Shown: positions 11,918 through 22,693 of the stretch, piece by piece
Layout: each line of letters opens with the position of its first letter
Position numbering within the stretch: the stretch's first letter is position 1
Source of the DNA: Sindora glabra
Taxonomy: Eukaryota; Streptophyta; Magnoliopsida; Fabales; Fabaceae
Assembly (NCBI GenBank): GCA_020226215.1
Contig: CM035235.1
Span: 51,861,511-51,925,510 of the forward strand
Reading direction: 5' to 3'
Length of the DNA stretch: 64,000 nt
Position numbers and translations under genes: made by a program
The notes under the pieces: generated by a model
Databases searched by the model: none
Told to the model about the DNA's origin: nothing
Seen by the model: the letters and a program-made list of their open reading frames with translations, nothing else

Positions 11918-13120
11918 TTTTCAAATTATATAAAATTATAATTTTATTTTTAAATAATAATTTATATAAATAATTTTACTTTTTATAAATTAACACAGAT
12001 AATTTTATCTTTAAAATTATATGTATAGATTATTATTTAAGAATAAAATTATAATTTTATATAATTTAAAGATAATTTTTACTGGTAATTCATAATTTTA
12101 AGAATAGAATTATTAATTTTATATTTAAATATATTGGCATTTCTAAAAATTTAATATAATTACACTCAAGATTTATTTAGTATAGGAATAAAAATAATTA
12201 ATTTTATAAATAATTAATTATAAAAATCAATTTTAAAACAATTGATTATATGTAATTTATTTTATGCTTGATAATATTAATTAATGATTATACATAATTT
12301 GTTCTTGTTTAAATGATGTATAAAATAAGTGCCTTTTGATTTTAAAAATAACAAAAAGGACAATAAAATCAAATCAATTATTATTGTTTGTAAACAAAAA
12401 CATATTTAAATAACATATATTAATTAAATAATATATGCATATTCTTCTTTAATGTATATGATCGTTAATTTAAATTTTTTTTGTGTGTTAAAAGAGTTCA
12501 CTTTTTGTAATTAAAATATTCACTAATTTAAAATAATAGATAATTAAATTATAAAAACCTCAAAAGTCATTTATAAATTTAAAATAAAAAGTGGGGATAG
12601 AATAAGTATAAATTTTAAAATTTGTACGATTAGAAAAAGGATGATAAAAGTAAAAGAATTAAAAAAGTGAGGTTATTATAGATATAAAATTTAAAATTTC
12701 ATTTTTAATAATAATATTAAAAAATAAGTTATTTTAAGTAATCTTTTTTTTTTTTTTGGCTAATAGAAAAGTGGTTAAACTATTAAGCATACATATAAGA
12801 GGTAAGAATCAAATCTTAGATGTAGCAAAAGGTATAAAATTATTTTAAGTAGTCTATTTTCTAATTAGAATTATTGCCTATAATTGATTATTAAAGTAGA
12901 ACCAAACATACTTAAAAAGAAAATAATTAATTACTTAACTTTTAATTGTTAATTGTGATTTCTAATCCTTATATCAAATAAGGACTTACATCCTGATTAT
13001 TTTTAAAAATATAAACTATCACTTTTTATATGTTCTCACCTCTGTATTTCCCCACTTTTAGGGCGCAAATGAGGAAGGTTTGTGTATACCTTTAAAAGTT
13101 AAAAGATGAGTGTAATGCAT
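11918..13120. other. Very AT-rich intergenic DNA upstream of WTF1
   Basis: No gene. From about 11900 to 12130 a TAAAATTATAATTTTAT-type sequence recurs in both orientations. A T-run at 12746-12759 precedes a stretch with weak resemblance to polymerase III boxes; I do not call it. Confidence 0.5.
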
Positions 13121-13875
13121 CTAAGGATTCAAATAAATCAAGCCCAGCTAAACAAGTATTATTTAAGTTTCAACTCATTAAAAATAGATAATTTTAAATT
13201 CAAGTCAAATATCATTAAATTTCAATAATTCAAATTCAAATTCAAACCCAACTCAAATATAAACACAAATAAGTTTATACAAACTAATTAGAGTAATATG
13301 TTACAAAGTCCTAAATTTTTTTATCAAATTTGGAATAGTTAAATTTAAGTTCAAGCTTTTAATAAATATGAATCTAAACAAATTCATATAAACTTATTCA
13401 AGCAATTTGTTATTTCACTTAAATTTAATAGTATAAAATCTTAATTTTTACAAATAAATCATACACAAAAATTTTTTATCTTGTTTTACTTATCAATATA
13501 AATTTTCTATAATTGTTAAATTTATTAGAAATATCTACAAAATCATCATATAACACCAATAATTATACTTAGCTAAAGCTAAATATTTCAACAAAAACAT
13601 CATACCTCTTTATGCAACCTTTATAATTACTTATATGATTGAATTTTTTATGTATTTTGTCATTTATACATAGTATAATAATAAAAATATAATTTTTATT
13701 TCTATAATCGTTTAAGCTTATAAACAATTCAAACTGAATAATATAAATTCAAGTTTGACTCACATATTAATCAAATTTGTCTCATTTAAACTTATTTAAA
13801 ATTAAATTCGAATTGAATTTTTCACAAATTGATCTAGAATTATTCATAAATAGTTTAACTTATTTGCACCCTAAA
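13121..13875 (-). mobile_element. Non-autonomous DNA element, probably hAT-like (copy 2)
   Basis: Reverse-orientation partner of 5341-6067. It begins CTAAGGATTCAAATAAATCA and ends CTTATTTGCACCCTAA, an inverted terminal pair; the interior AAACTTATTCAAG, TATACTTAGCTAAAGC and GTTTAAGCTTATAAAC words mirror copy 1. No coding capacity. Confidence 0.5.
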
Positions 13876-14720
13876 TATGTCCATAAGTTTATAGAATAGT
13901 AGTGAAAAAAAAAGTGAAGTAGGGCAAAAAATAATAGTAAATTTGAGAGAAATTATAGAGTTATATTTAAATTTTAATATTACGAGAATATTAAAAAAAT
14001 CTACATCTAAAGAGCATATACATTGATTTCATGTAGCCATATAAGGGAGTTATTTTTGCATATTTTGTATTACAAATTTAGTAGATAAAAAGGATATATC
14101 TTATTTTTACATGGAGGCAAGATATTTGTAAAATTTCAAATAATAAGCAAATACTTTTATTTTCAAAATTATAATTTTTTTTATTTTCTATTTTAACATG
14201 GCATAATTTTTTCACATTTCGAAACTTACATATATTTCTTATATTTAGATCGACGGGGATTGATCATTTTATATTTTTGTTAGTGAAGTAGTGCTAGATT
14301 ACTTATTTATTTAAGTTTAAATTTAATTCATAGATAGTATAAAATATTTTACACTACTAATCAATAAATGAAAAAAAATACATTATTAAAAAAATAAAAA
14401 TAATTAAAAAATTTTAACAATAGTATATAATTTTAACAAATTTTTATTGATATAAAAATACATAACTGAATGATAATATAAAAATAATTTACTTGAATAG
14501 TAAATTAAATTTAAATTTTATCTATTCAACGTTTCAAATAAGATGGGTTTTGAGTATACCTTTATTCACATGCAGCAAAAATTTCATCTAACATCATTTT
14601 AGGTCACAAAAATTTATTGTATCAAATGGCTTGTCATCTTCCTATTAAAAAAATAAAATTAACAATTTCAATCTTAAAATTTTTTCGAAGTGCCTTGTAA
14701 AATAAATTTTGAATTATAAA
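13876..14720. other. AT-rich intergenic DNA
   Basis: Nothing supportable: no open frame of interest and no clear repeat pairing within the window. Confidence 0.5.
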
Positions 14721-16037
14721 AAATTATAAGAGAAAAGTACACATAAGCCCTCTAAGGTGATGTCTTGTTTCCAGTAGCCCCTTAAACTTTCAAATTTTTC
14801 AAATGACTTCCCTGAAACTTAACGAAAAATTGAAAACACTAACTATTCAGTCAAAGAGACGGAATATGTGCATCAAGCCATATGTGAGACACTCCCTCGC
14901 CATTGGTACAGGAATCACATTTTTATGCTTTGTTTTTTATACACTGGAACCAGGAAAGGCACAAACTCACAATTACCCACTACTCGAAACGTTTACAATA
15001 TCTAATCAAGCATCGATTATTGTATCTTTCTGGTTACATCCAAGTTTGACTTCAAACTTGAGGAATTGAAGGGTTGCCTTTACGACTTCATAAGAGGCAA
15101 AGTCCTGACCGATGACCATTATGATGCAAATAACAAAACTTCATTGGCCTCTTTGAAATACATGCATATAAACCATCTTATTAAAAAAAAAAAACAATTA
15201 GATGATTTATATATTTCATTCATAAAAATTCACTTGAAGGGATATATTAAGGTAATAATGAATAATTGTTGAGACAAAACCTAAAGTTAAATTACGAAAA
15301 CTTGAATTTAAATATTGAATAGCTATTTGTACAGATGTCAAAATATTTACATCTGCAGATACTTTATTTATCAAATTGAATGGATCGGCAGATGGAAATT
15401 TTGAGGGGAATAACTATCAATACTTGTTATATTGAGAATTTCAAAGTGGGTAATCCATTATAATATTTAAAAAGCCAACAAAATTATCTTGCACTCCAAA
15501 GTGAGCATGAACAGCAGCCATGAGGGATTGCAAGTTCTAAAGAAGGGAATCGATAGAAAGCCCCAACAGCATCAACCTCTGGAATCAAGACAACACTTGC
15601 AATACCTAAAGCACCCCATTCAAAATCCAATTACACCAACATCAACCTCTTCGTTCCATTGCATGTAGATATTACAGCTAAATATTATTGTGAAATGTTC
15701 TATCATCCTCTCTCAAAGTAATATAAATACTTAAATGGGTGTTGTACGAGAGAAGAAAAACATTAATGGTTATCATCCTTGAATCCAAAGCAAATATTGG
15801 TTACTAGCAATTATGGGAAAAAAAGAGAGCAAGGGATAACTAGAAATAAGGTGTAGTGAAAAAATGGCCAAGGAGACATCATGTTCAAGTGCTCCGTCCC
15901 TTTTAACAACGGAAGTAACATTTTCACCTTTTTAACAAAGTTTAAGGAAGTTCTTTAAAATGTTTGAAAGTTTATGGATGTTAATTGACACGTGGTAATA
16001 CTTCAAAGGTTCATTTTGTATTTTTCCCAAATTATAA
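14721..16037. mobile_element. Non-autonomous MULE (Pack-MULE candidate) with 9-bp TSD
   Basis: The element proper is 14730-16028 (1299 bp). It is flanked by an exact 9-bp direct repeat, AAATTATAA, at 14721-14729 and 16029-16037. The termini are inverted repeats of about 120 bp: the left begins GAGAAAAGTACACATAAGCC and the reversed right begins GGGAAAAATACAAAATGAAC, with AAACTTTCAAA and ACTTCC shared further in. A 9-bp duplication and long TIRs are hallmarks of Mutator-like elements. The interior (about 14850-15180) is less AT-rich than its surroundings and carries two overlapping short plus-strand frames, which looks like captured host sequence, though I cannot identify the source. No transposase is present. 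Confidence 0.75.
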
Positions 16038-16339
16038 CTTTGTTCATAAATAGTAATTTATACATATGATTTTGTCACTTAATCATATTGTTCAAAGATA
16101 AAATTATTTTTACAAAGGAATAAAATTATATATACAAATTATTATTTAAAAGTAAAATTATAAGTTTATATGATTTAAAAATTATTTTGCTAGTACTTGG
16201 CGTATTCTTTTTACCTCCATTCCTTTCTTTTTCTCTTTCATTACAAATCGAAATTTTATTTTGATAAATTTTGGTGAGATAAGATTTACAATCCCCGATC
16301 CTTTTTCTTTTTTTGGGATTAAGGAGACATTGAAGAAGT

Positions 16340-16914
16340 ATGGCTATCACATTAGCCATGGTTATCCCTCAAATAAGGAATTTGTTGCAGATTTATAATC
16401 CTAGGATCTTTCCCTACTATTATAGAAGAAAAGAGCAGTCATACTGCCTTATTTTTTTATTGGGTAAATCATTGACTCTCATGAGATTCAATAACTATAT
16501 TTATATTGGAAAAAAATTAAATCGGTATTATTTATTATAATTTATTGTAGCGAGGTATCATATATTCACTTTCTTTCATTTAAGTGTACCTATGTATGAA
16601 AATTTATCACAATGCCCAAAAAATAAAACAAAATATTTATAGCACATTTTGAGAAGACTAAAAGCACCAATACAAAAATATCTTTTATCACATATTAAAA
16701 TTGAAAATTTTTAATTTCATAAAAATAAAAAGAAAAGACTAAAAACTTATAAAAATTAAAATTAAAAAATTTTAACTTTATAAAAATAAAATTAATATAG
16801 AATTTTAATTATAAATAAAATTAATAAAAATTTAATTTTTAGGGATTAAAATAAATTTTTAGTTAAGATAAAAATAAAAATAAATAAGAACTTAGAGATA
16901 TAGAACCTTATATA
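16340..16914. other. AT-rich intergenic DNA
   Basis: No gene. Short A-rich direct repeats around 16690-16860 (AAAATTAAAATTAAAAA type) merge into the satellite that follows. Confidence 0.5.
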
Positions 16915-18215
16915 AAATTGATTTGCTAATTAGACTTAATTTATTCATTTATTTAATTTTTTTTATTAGTGTTACTGTTTTAAAATGAAACAATAATATG
17001 TTATTAGCTGGAGAACAAATAGTAATATGCTATTATTTAGCTATTTGGTTGTTAATTGACTTGATTTATTCATTTATTTAAAATTTTTTATTTGTGTTAT
17101 TATTTTGAAATAAAACAATAACATATTACTGTCTGGAGAACAAATAGTAACATACTGTTATTTAACAATTTAATTATCAATTAGAGTTAATTTATCCATT
17201 TATTTAAAATTTTTATTAGTGTTATTATTTTGAAATGAAATAATAATATGTTATTGTTTGAAAAATAAATAGTAAAATATTATTATTTAGCAATTTGATT
17301 ATTAATTAGAATTAATTTATCCATTTATTTAAAATTTTTTATTGGTATTACTATTTTGAAATAAAATAGTAATATTTTTTTTAGCAATTTGGTTGTTAAT
17401 TAGACTTAATTTATTCATTTATTTAAAATTTTTTATTAAAGTTATTGTTTTGAAATAAAACAATAATATCATTTTCTTTAGTAGTTTGATTGTTAATTAG
17501 ACTTAATTTATCTATTTATTTAAAAAAATTTATTGGTATTATTATTTTGAAATGAAATAATAATATATTACTGTTTGAAAAATAAATAGTAACATGCTGT
17601 TATTTAGTAGTTTAATTGTTAATTAGACTTGATTTATCCAGTTACTTAAGATTTTTAATTTGTTACTATTTTAAAATAAAATAATAATATGTTACTGTCT
17701 AGAAAATAAATAATAACATGTTATTATTTAATAATTTAATTATTAATTAAATTTAATTTATCTATTTATTTAAATTTTTTTATTAGTATTATTATTTTGA
17801 AATGAAATACTAACATCCTCTTCTTTGATAATTTAATTATTAATCAAATTTAATTTATCCATTTATTTAGGATTTTCGATTAATGTTATTGTTTTAAAAT
17901 GAAATAGTAACATGTTATTGTATAAATAAAAAATAATAATATATTATTATTTGATAATTTGATTATTAATTAGACTTAATTTATTAATTTATTTATAATT
18001 TTTTATTGATGTTACTTTTTTGAAATAAAATAGTAATATGTTACTGTTTAGAGAATAAATAGTAAAATGCTATTATTTGTAATTTAGTTCTTAATTAGAC
18101 TTGATTTATCCATTTATTTTATATTTGTAATTAGTGTTATTATTTTGAAATAAAACAGTAACATATTATTATTTGTTCTACAAATAATAATATGTTGCTC
18201 TTTAATAGTTTTATT
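16915..18215 (+). repeat. Satellite array with alternating ~125-bp and ~95-bp units
   Basis: The anchor word TTAATTAGACTTAATTTATC (with variants) recurs about eleven times, near 16933, 17058, 17184, 17309, 17403, 17500, 17626, 17749, 17846, 17973 and 18098. The intervals are about 125, 126, 125, 94, 97, 126, 123, 97, 127 and 125 bp. The short units lack a ~30-bp block of the ACTGTTTGGAGAACAAATAG type. Each unit also holds a palindrome of the form TTATTGTTTTGAAATAAAAC plus AATAA. There is no coding potential, and the AT content is extreme. Confidence 0.85.
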
Positions 18216-19158
18216 TATTAAAAAAATTATTATCGCACCACTAGATATTAAAAAAATTAGGAACAAAAGTTTAATATGAGATTTAAATGAATTTGAATTG
18301 ACAAAATGAAATCAAAGTTAGAAAAATAATAAAAAAATAAAAACATTAAGAAAAATCATTGAGAAAAAGCTTTTTTTCAACAATCAAAGCAAGTAAAATG
18401 CCTACAAGCGCATAGATCTCAAAAAATTACATAAAATAAAAAAAATTCGTCCGAAACAAACAACCGAGAATAAAATTATAATCATTTAAAATTTTGAGTT
18501 CAATTTATACACTTCTAGCCAAGTAGACCCTATCAAACCTAATTTTTCTTATTTTCTATAGAAAGATCATGAGAAGATGAATGAAAAGAAGTGGTTATAT
18601 GTAAGAATTAGTTAGCTAATCAAGGAGTTATGCCATTCCAAAATTCTTAATTCACCATTACATCCTCATGATTAAAAAAAAGGTATTTTGGAGATATAAT
18701 ATTAATAATTCATAAAATTGACACCTCTTTAAAATAAAAACTAGCGTTAACACCTCTTTAAAAGGAAGTTCAAAAAGCGGCACCATGATGCAATTTACTG
18801 TTTATATATTTTTATTATAAAAAATGCACATTAAATCTTTTATTTTTACAATATAAAAAATATATATTTAAAATAAAATATAAGCGATGTGAATATCTAT
18901 AAAAAGAAATATTAATGCATATTTATGAAAATAAATGAAGTGTTAATATAATTAAATTAAATTTTAGGAGAAGTGAATATAATTTATCTTTTTATTAATT
19001 TAACACCAAATATTGCAAATTTCATTATAAAATTATTGGATAATACATTAATATTACAAATTTTAAATTATACTTTCCATTTTTCTTTAATTTTTGATAA
19101 TTTAATATTTGATTTGATATTTAATAACATAAAATTATCATTTTTTAAGTATTTGTAA
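18216..19158. other. AT-rich intergenic DNA
   Basis: No supported gene. The 61-codon frame at 18973-19158 is pure AT-rich low-complexity sequence. Confidence 0.5.
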
Positions 19159-20266
19159 CTCCTTATATAAATTATATAGTAAAGTCATATTTTATGTAAT
19201 ATTTCTCATACTTCTTGTAGCTATAAAATTTGTCACAATTTGTCAATATAATGACATCCATTACAATTGTTATGCTTATTCTTTTTTATTAGATAAAATT
19301 ACCAATTCTATCCTTAAAATTATGAATCATTGATAAAATGATAATTAAATTATATTAAATAGCTAGTTTTGTCCTTTTCTATAGATATTTAAGAACTAAA
19401 TTATCTATACGAATATATATAGCCAGATAAAATTATTTATATAAATTATTATTTAAAGATAAAATTAATTATTTAATACAATTTAAGAATCATTTTATCA
19501 ATTATTTACAACTTTAAAGATAAAATTAATAATTTTATTTTATATGTAAAAATTAATAATTTTATTTTATATGTAAAAATTGTAGCTATAAAATTTGTCA
19601 CAATTTGTCAATATAATGACATCCATTACAATTGTTATGCTTATTCTTTTTTATTAGATAAAATTACCAATTCTATCCTTAAAATTATGAATCACTGATA
19701 AAATGATAATTAAATTATATTAAATAGGTAGTTTTGTCCTTTTCTATAGATATTTAAGAATTAAATTATCTATACGAATATATATAGCCGGATAAAATTA
19801 TTTATATAGACTATTATTTAAAGATAAAATTAATTATTTAATATAATTTAAGAATCATTTTATCAATTATTTACAAATTTAAAGATAAAATTAATAATTT
19901 TATTTTATATGTAAAAATTGTACAATAAATCATACTTTTATGCAATATTGTTCATACTTTTCATAGAAGTTAAGTCACCACTTGCAATTATAATGGCATC
20001 TGTTGCAATTGTCTTATATATTCTTCATTTTTAATATTATTTCCATGCAAGGCCTTATATAAGACATGCAATAAAATTAAACTTTAATACAATACTTCTT
20101 ATATTTTATATAAATCTCAAATTTATATCACCACTTGCAAATATGTTATCATGTAAGTTATATGTGATTCATGTAAGGCATACTTACTTAGATGTCACTT
20201 ATAAAATCAAATGATAAAGTCATACTCTTATCAAAACTTTTTCATAATTCACACAATTGCAAAACT
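19159..20266 (-). repeat. ~160-bp repeat family, inverted block, with a recent tandem duplication
   Basis: Words of the 889-1370 family occur here as reverse complements: AAAGTCATATTTTATGTAAT, TTCTCATACTTCTTGTAG, CACCACTTGCAATTATAATG, and again near 20090-20250. Two large near-identical copies sit inside it at 19216-19580 and 19581-19921. Confidence 0.55.
19216..19921. repeat. 365-bp direct tandem duplication
   Basis: Copy 1 starts TGTAGCTATAAAATTTGTCA at 19216 and copy 2 starts with the same word at 19581. They differ at only a handful of positions (for example ATCATTG/ATCACTG, TAGCTAG/TAGGTAG, AGCCAGA/AGCCGGA), plus one extra ~25-bp step at the end of copy 1. The high identity in otherwise decayed DNA indicates a recent event. 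Confidence 0.9.
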
Positions 20267-20795
20267 AGAGAAAAATACATTAACTTGCCATGAATTTTAA
20301 TAAAATTATATAAACCTTTCCTCTAGTTTAAAAATCTGCATAAACCTTCTTTTAAACATAAAATAATGATGTATTTAAATTTAAATTTTCCTTTAATAAA
20401 ATATTGAAAAAAGATGATCATTTATTCAAATCAATATAATATATACCATAAGAGGTATTTTAAGTATTTTGTGATAAAAAAAATGCATTATTTAAGCTTA
20501 AATAATTAAAATACAACTAATGCAAAGTCAAATTTTAATGTAAATGCCATAAATTTTTTACTGTTTGAGTTTAATCAAAGCATACATTTGATAAAATTAC
20601 TTAAATTATAATATATTATTTGATTTGAATACATAATTATCTTTTCTTATCATTTTAGTAAAGAAATATTTAAATTTAGGTTCCAATTTAGTATTATTTT
20701 ATATTTTAAGAGATGTCTATATAGATTTTGAAACTAGATAAAAGGTCTATGTAATTTCACTAAAATTTAGGAAGGATCAATGTATTTTTTTCCCC
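20267..20795. mobile_element. Long-TIR MITE, probably MULE-derived (copy 2)
   Basis: Same family as 4718-5259. The left end is GAGAAAAATACATTAACTTG and the reversed right end is GGGGAAAAAAATACATTGAT. The inverted repeat extends about 100 bp, including CCTTTCCTCTAGTTTAAAAA against CCTTTTATCTAGTTTCAAAA. Both copies lie beside a block of the ~160-bp repeat family. Flanks share CAAAACT. Confidence 0.65.
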
Positions 20796-21075
20796 CAAAA
20801 CTTATATCATTACTTGTAAACAAAATGACAATAATACCATAATTTTCACAAAGAACTTATAATTTCATACAAGTTTATCATCAAATCGTATAATAAAGTT
20901 ACTTTAACGCTATATATCTTACACTTAATGTTATTATACAATTTATATCATCACTCATAAATAACATAATATTCTAGTACCCTGTCCTACAAATCATATC
21001 TTAATTTTCACAAGATATAAATATAACTCATAATCTCATTAAGATTTATCATAAAATCATATAACAAAGTCTTAA
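20796..21075 (-). repeat. ~160-bp repeat family, inverted block, continued
   Basis: Reverse-complement landmarks CTTATATCATTACTTGTAAA, CATACAAGTTTATCATCAAA, ATATCATCACTCATAAATAA and AGATTTATCATAAAATCATA mark two further units that continue the block interrupted by the MITE at 20267-20795. Confidence 0.5.

Positions 21076-21078
<3 letters not shown>

Positions 21079-21134
<56 letters not shown>
21079..21134. repeat. (AT)n microsatellite
   Basis: About 27 AT units at the junction between the ~160-bp repeat block and repeat family A. Confidence 0.95.
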
Positions 21135-21137
<3 letters not shown>

Positions 21138-21149
21138 TAGCAAGGTATC

Positions 21150-21760
21150 ACAATATTGACTATGAATATGTTTAGCAAATCACTTTTGGCTTATTTAACC
21201 AAAAGTGATTGATTGACTTGTTAATAAATCAATTTTAGTGTTTAACAATTAGTTAATTTGAGCAATTGATTGCCTTTGAATAAACCATTTTAAAAATACT
21301 AATAATACTAATATTTTTAATTGACTTTTTTCATAAATTATATGCAAAAATATTAATTATCCTTAATTAATTTTAATATTTTAACTTTATCCTTCTTAAA
21401 AAAATTAGAACACTCATATTGATTTCTTAAAAGGAAATTTAACAATTATAAAAATTGTATTAATTTAATTTAAAGAAATATTTAATATATAATAAATTAT
21501 AATGATATATTATTTATGAGAAAACTTAATCTATAAAATAATATATACTTTAAAATATTAAAATATTATCAAAATAAAAAAAATTCAAATAACTCATAAA
21601 ATATATCAATATCTTTATTTATTATTTTATATATAAATAACTAATCCTAAACAAGTAATTTACTAAATGTTTTTATTTAAATAATTAAAATAATTAATTA
21701 ATTAATTAAATTAATAAACATCCAATATAATCAACTAATTACTAAATAAATCCCAGAGTC
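21150..21760 (-). repeat. Dispersed AT-rich repeat family A (copy 2)
   Basis: Reverse-orientation match to 7205-7870 (see ATTCAAATAACTCATAAAAT and TATAATGATATATTATTTAT). Noncoding. Confidence 0.5.
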
Positions 21761-22276
21761 ATGCACAGCCACAACCGTAATTCTATCATAATACTTAAGG
21801 GGACTTTAAACTTCTTATAGCAATAATTATAACTGCTGTTGGATGGACTCATCTTGGACCAGCCGTAAATACGTCGAACTAAATTTGACTTGTGAAAATT
21901 ATGAATTTTTTAAATAAGAATTTGAATTTTAACATTTGTAATTGTAAATTTTTTAGAGATTAATTTTAAATTTCTTAAAATAATTTTAATTTAAAATAAT
22001 AATTATAAATTAAAAAATTATATATTTATTAATTTACATATAAATAGTTAATTATAAATAATTAATTTTATCAAATATTTTTATTAAAATAAATAATTAA
22101 TTATTAAATAAGACCTATAAAATCATGCGGAGGCACGACACGTAATTCTATCGTAATACTTAATGGGAACTTCAAACTTCTTACCGCAATAATTATAGCT
22201 GTTGAATGGATTCATCTTAGACCAGCCATAAATACGTGGAACTAAATTTGATTTGTGAAAATTATTAATTTTTTAA
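21680..22276 (+). repeat. Tandem duplication immediately upstream of TROL
   Basis: The segment at about 21753-21915 recurs at about 22117-22276, a spacing of roughly 363 bp. Shared words include CGTAATTCTATC, TAATACTTAA, ACTTCTTA, ATCTTGGACCAGCC/ATCTTAGACCAGCC, AAATACGTCGAACTAAATTT/AAATACGTGGAACTAAATTT and TGTGAAAATTAT. The copies are fairly diverged (around 85% by eye). AATTAATT-rich sequence precedes each copy, so the duplicated unit probably covers the whole spacing. It forms the distal upstream region of TROL. Confidence 0.8.
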
Positions 22277-22422
22277 CCTATCATATTATATTTAACATAA
22301 TTTATATCCTGTGTTCAAACATCTCATTTCTACAAGTACAGTGTGGTAGTTTCTCAACATCAGACATTTCTGAGCCACACAACCGTCGACAAAATTGTCA
22401 GCAGCATTTCATCCACACAACG

Positions 22423-22469
22423 ACGTGTCACACAATCAATGGCTGAGTCCATATGTTCCGTGCACGTCA
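22423..22469 (+). promoter_or_regulatory. Two ACGT-core elements upstream of TROL
   Basis: ACGTGTC at 22423-22429 and CACGTCA at 22463-22469 lie about 200-245 bp before the TROL start codon. ACGT cores are the binding sites of plant bZIP factors, and ACGTGTC is the classic ABA/light-associated form. Whether these are promoter or 5' leader depends on the unknown transcription start. Confidence 0.35.
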
Positions 22470-22693
22470 GCACCGTCCTCCACTCAAAATTGCACCAAGC
22501 CACCAACATGCAAGCACAAGCTACGCCTTGTCGTTCTTTTCTTCACTTTCCACTCAAAAATCATCCCACAAAGGCACAAAGAAATCAAACCAGTACTAGT
22601 TTTGATTCTCATGGTTGCTCACAGAGTTCAAGACTGAGTTTCTTAGTGCCTCACAAAATTATGCTATGGAGGCCCTCAATGCTGCTGGCTTGA
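22439..22693 (+). other. Upstream ORF overlapping the TROL start codon
   Basis: An 84-codon frame starting at ATG 22439 (MAESICSVHVSTVLHSKLHQ...) runs past the TROL ATG in another frame and stops at 22693. It is rich in Ser, Thr, His and basic residues and poor in acids, resembling a transit peptide. If transcribed in the TROL leader it would be an inhibitory overlapping uORF; if transcription starts further downstream it is irrelevant. No homologue recognised. Confidence 0.3.

Noticed and set aside
12745..12840. SINE or tRNA-like sequence after a T-run
   Set aside because: Only faint A- and B-box resemblance, the tail is on the wrong side for the apparent direction, and no target duplication is seen.
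16915..18215. CRISPR-like regularly spaced repeats
   Set aside because: Units are directly adjacent, diverged and AT-rich, with no constant repeat separated by unique spacers, and the DNA is plant nuclear.
22615..22665. Longer TROL start upstream of 22666
   Set aside because: The extra in-frame codons begin at a TTG, and the ATG at 22666 gives the conserved MEAL N-terminus of TROL proteins.
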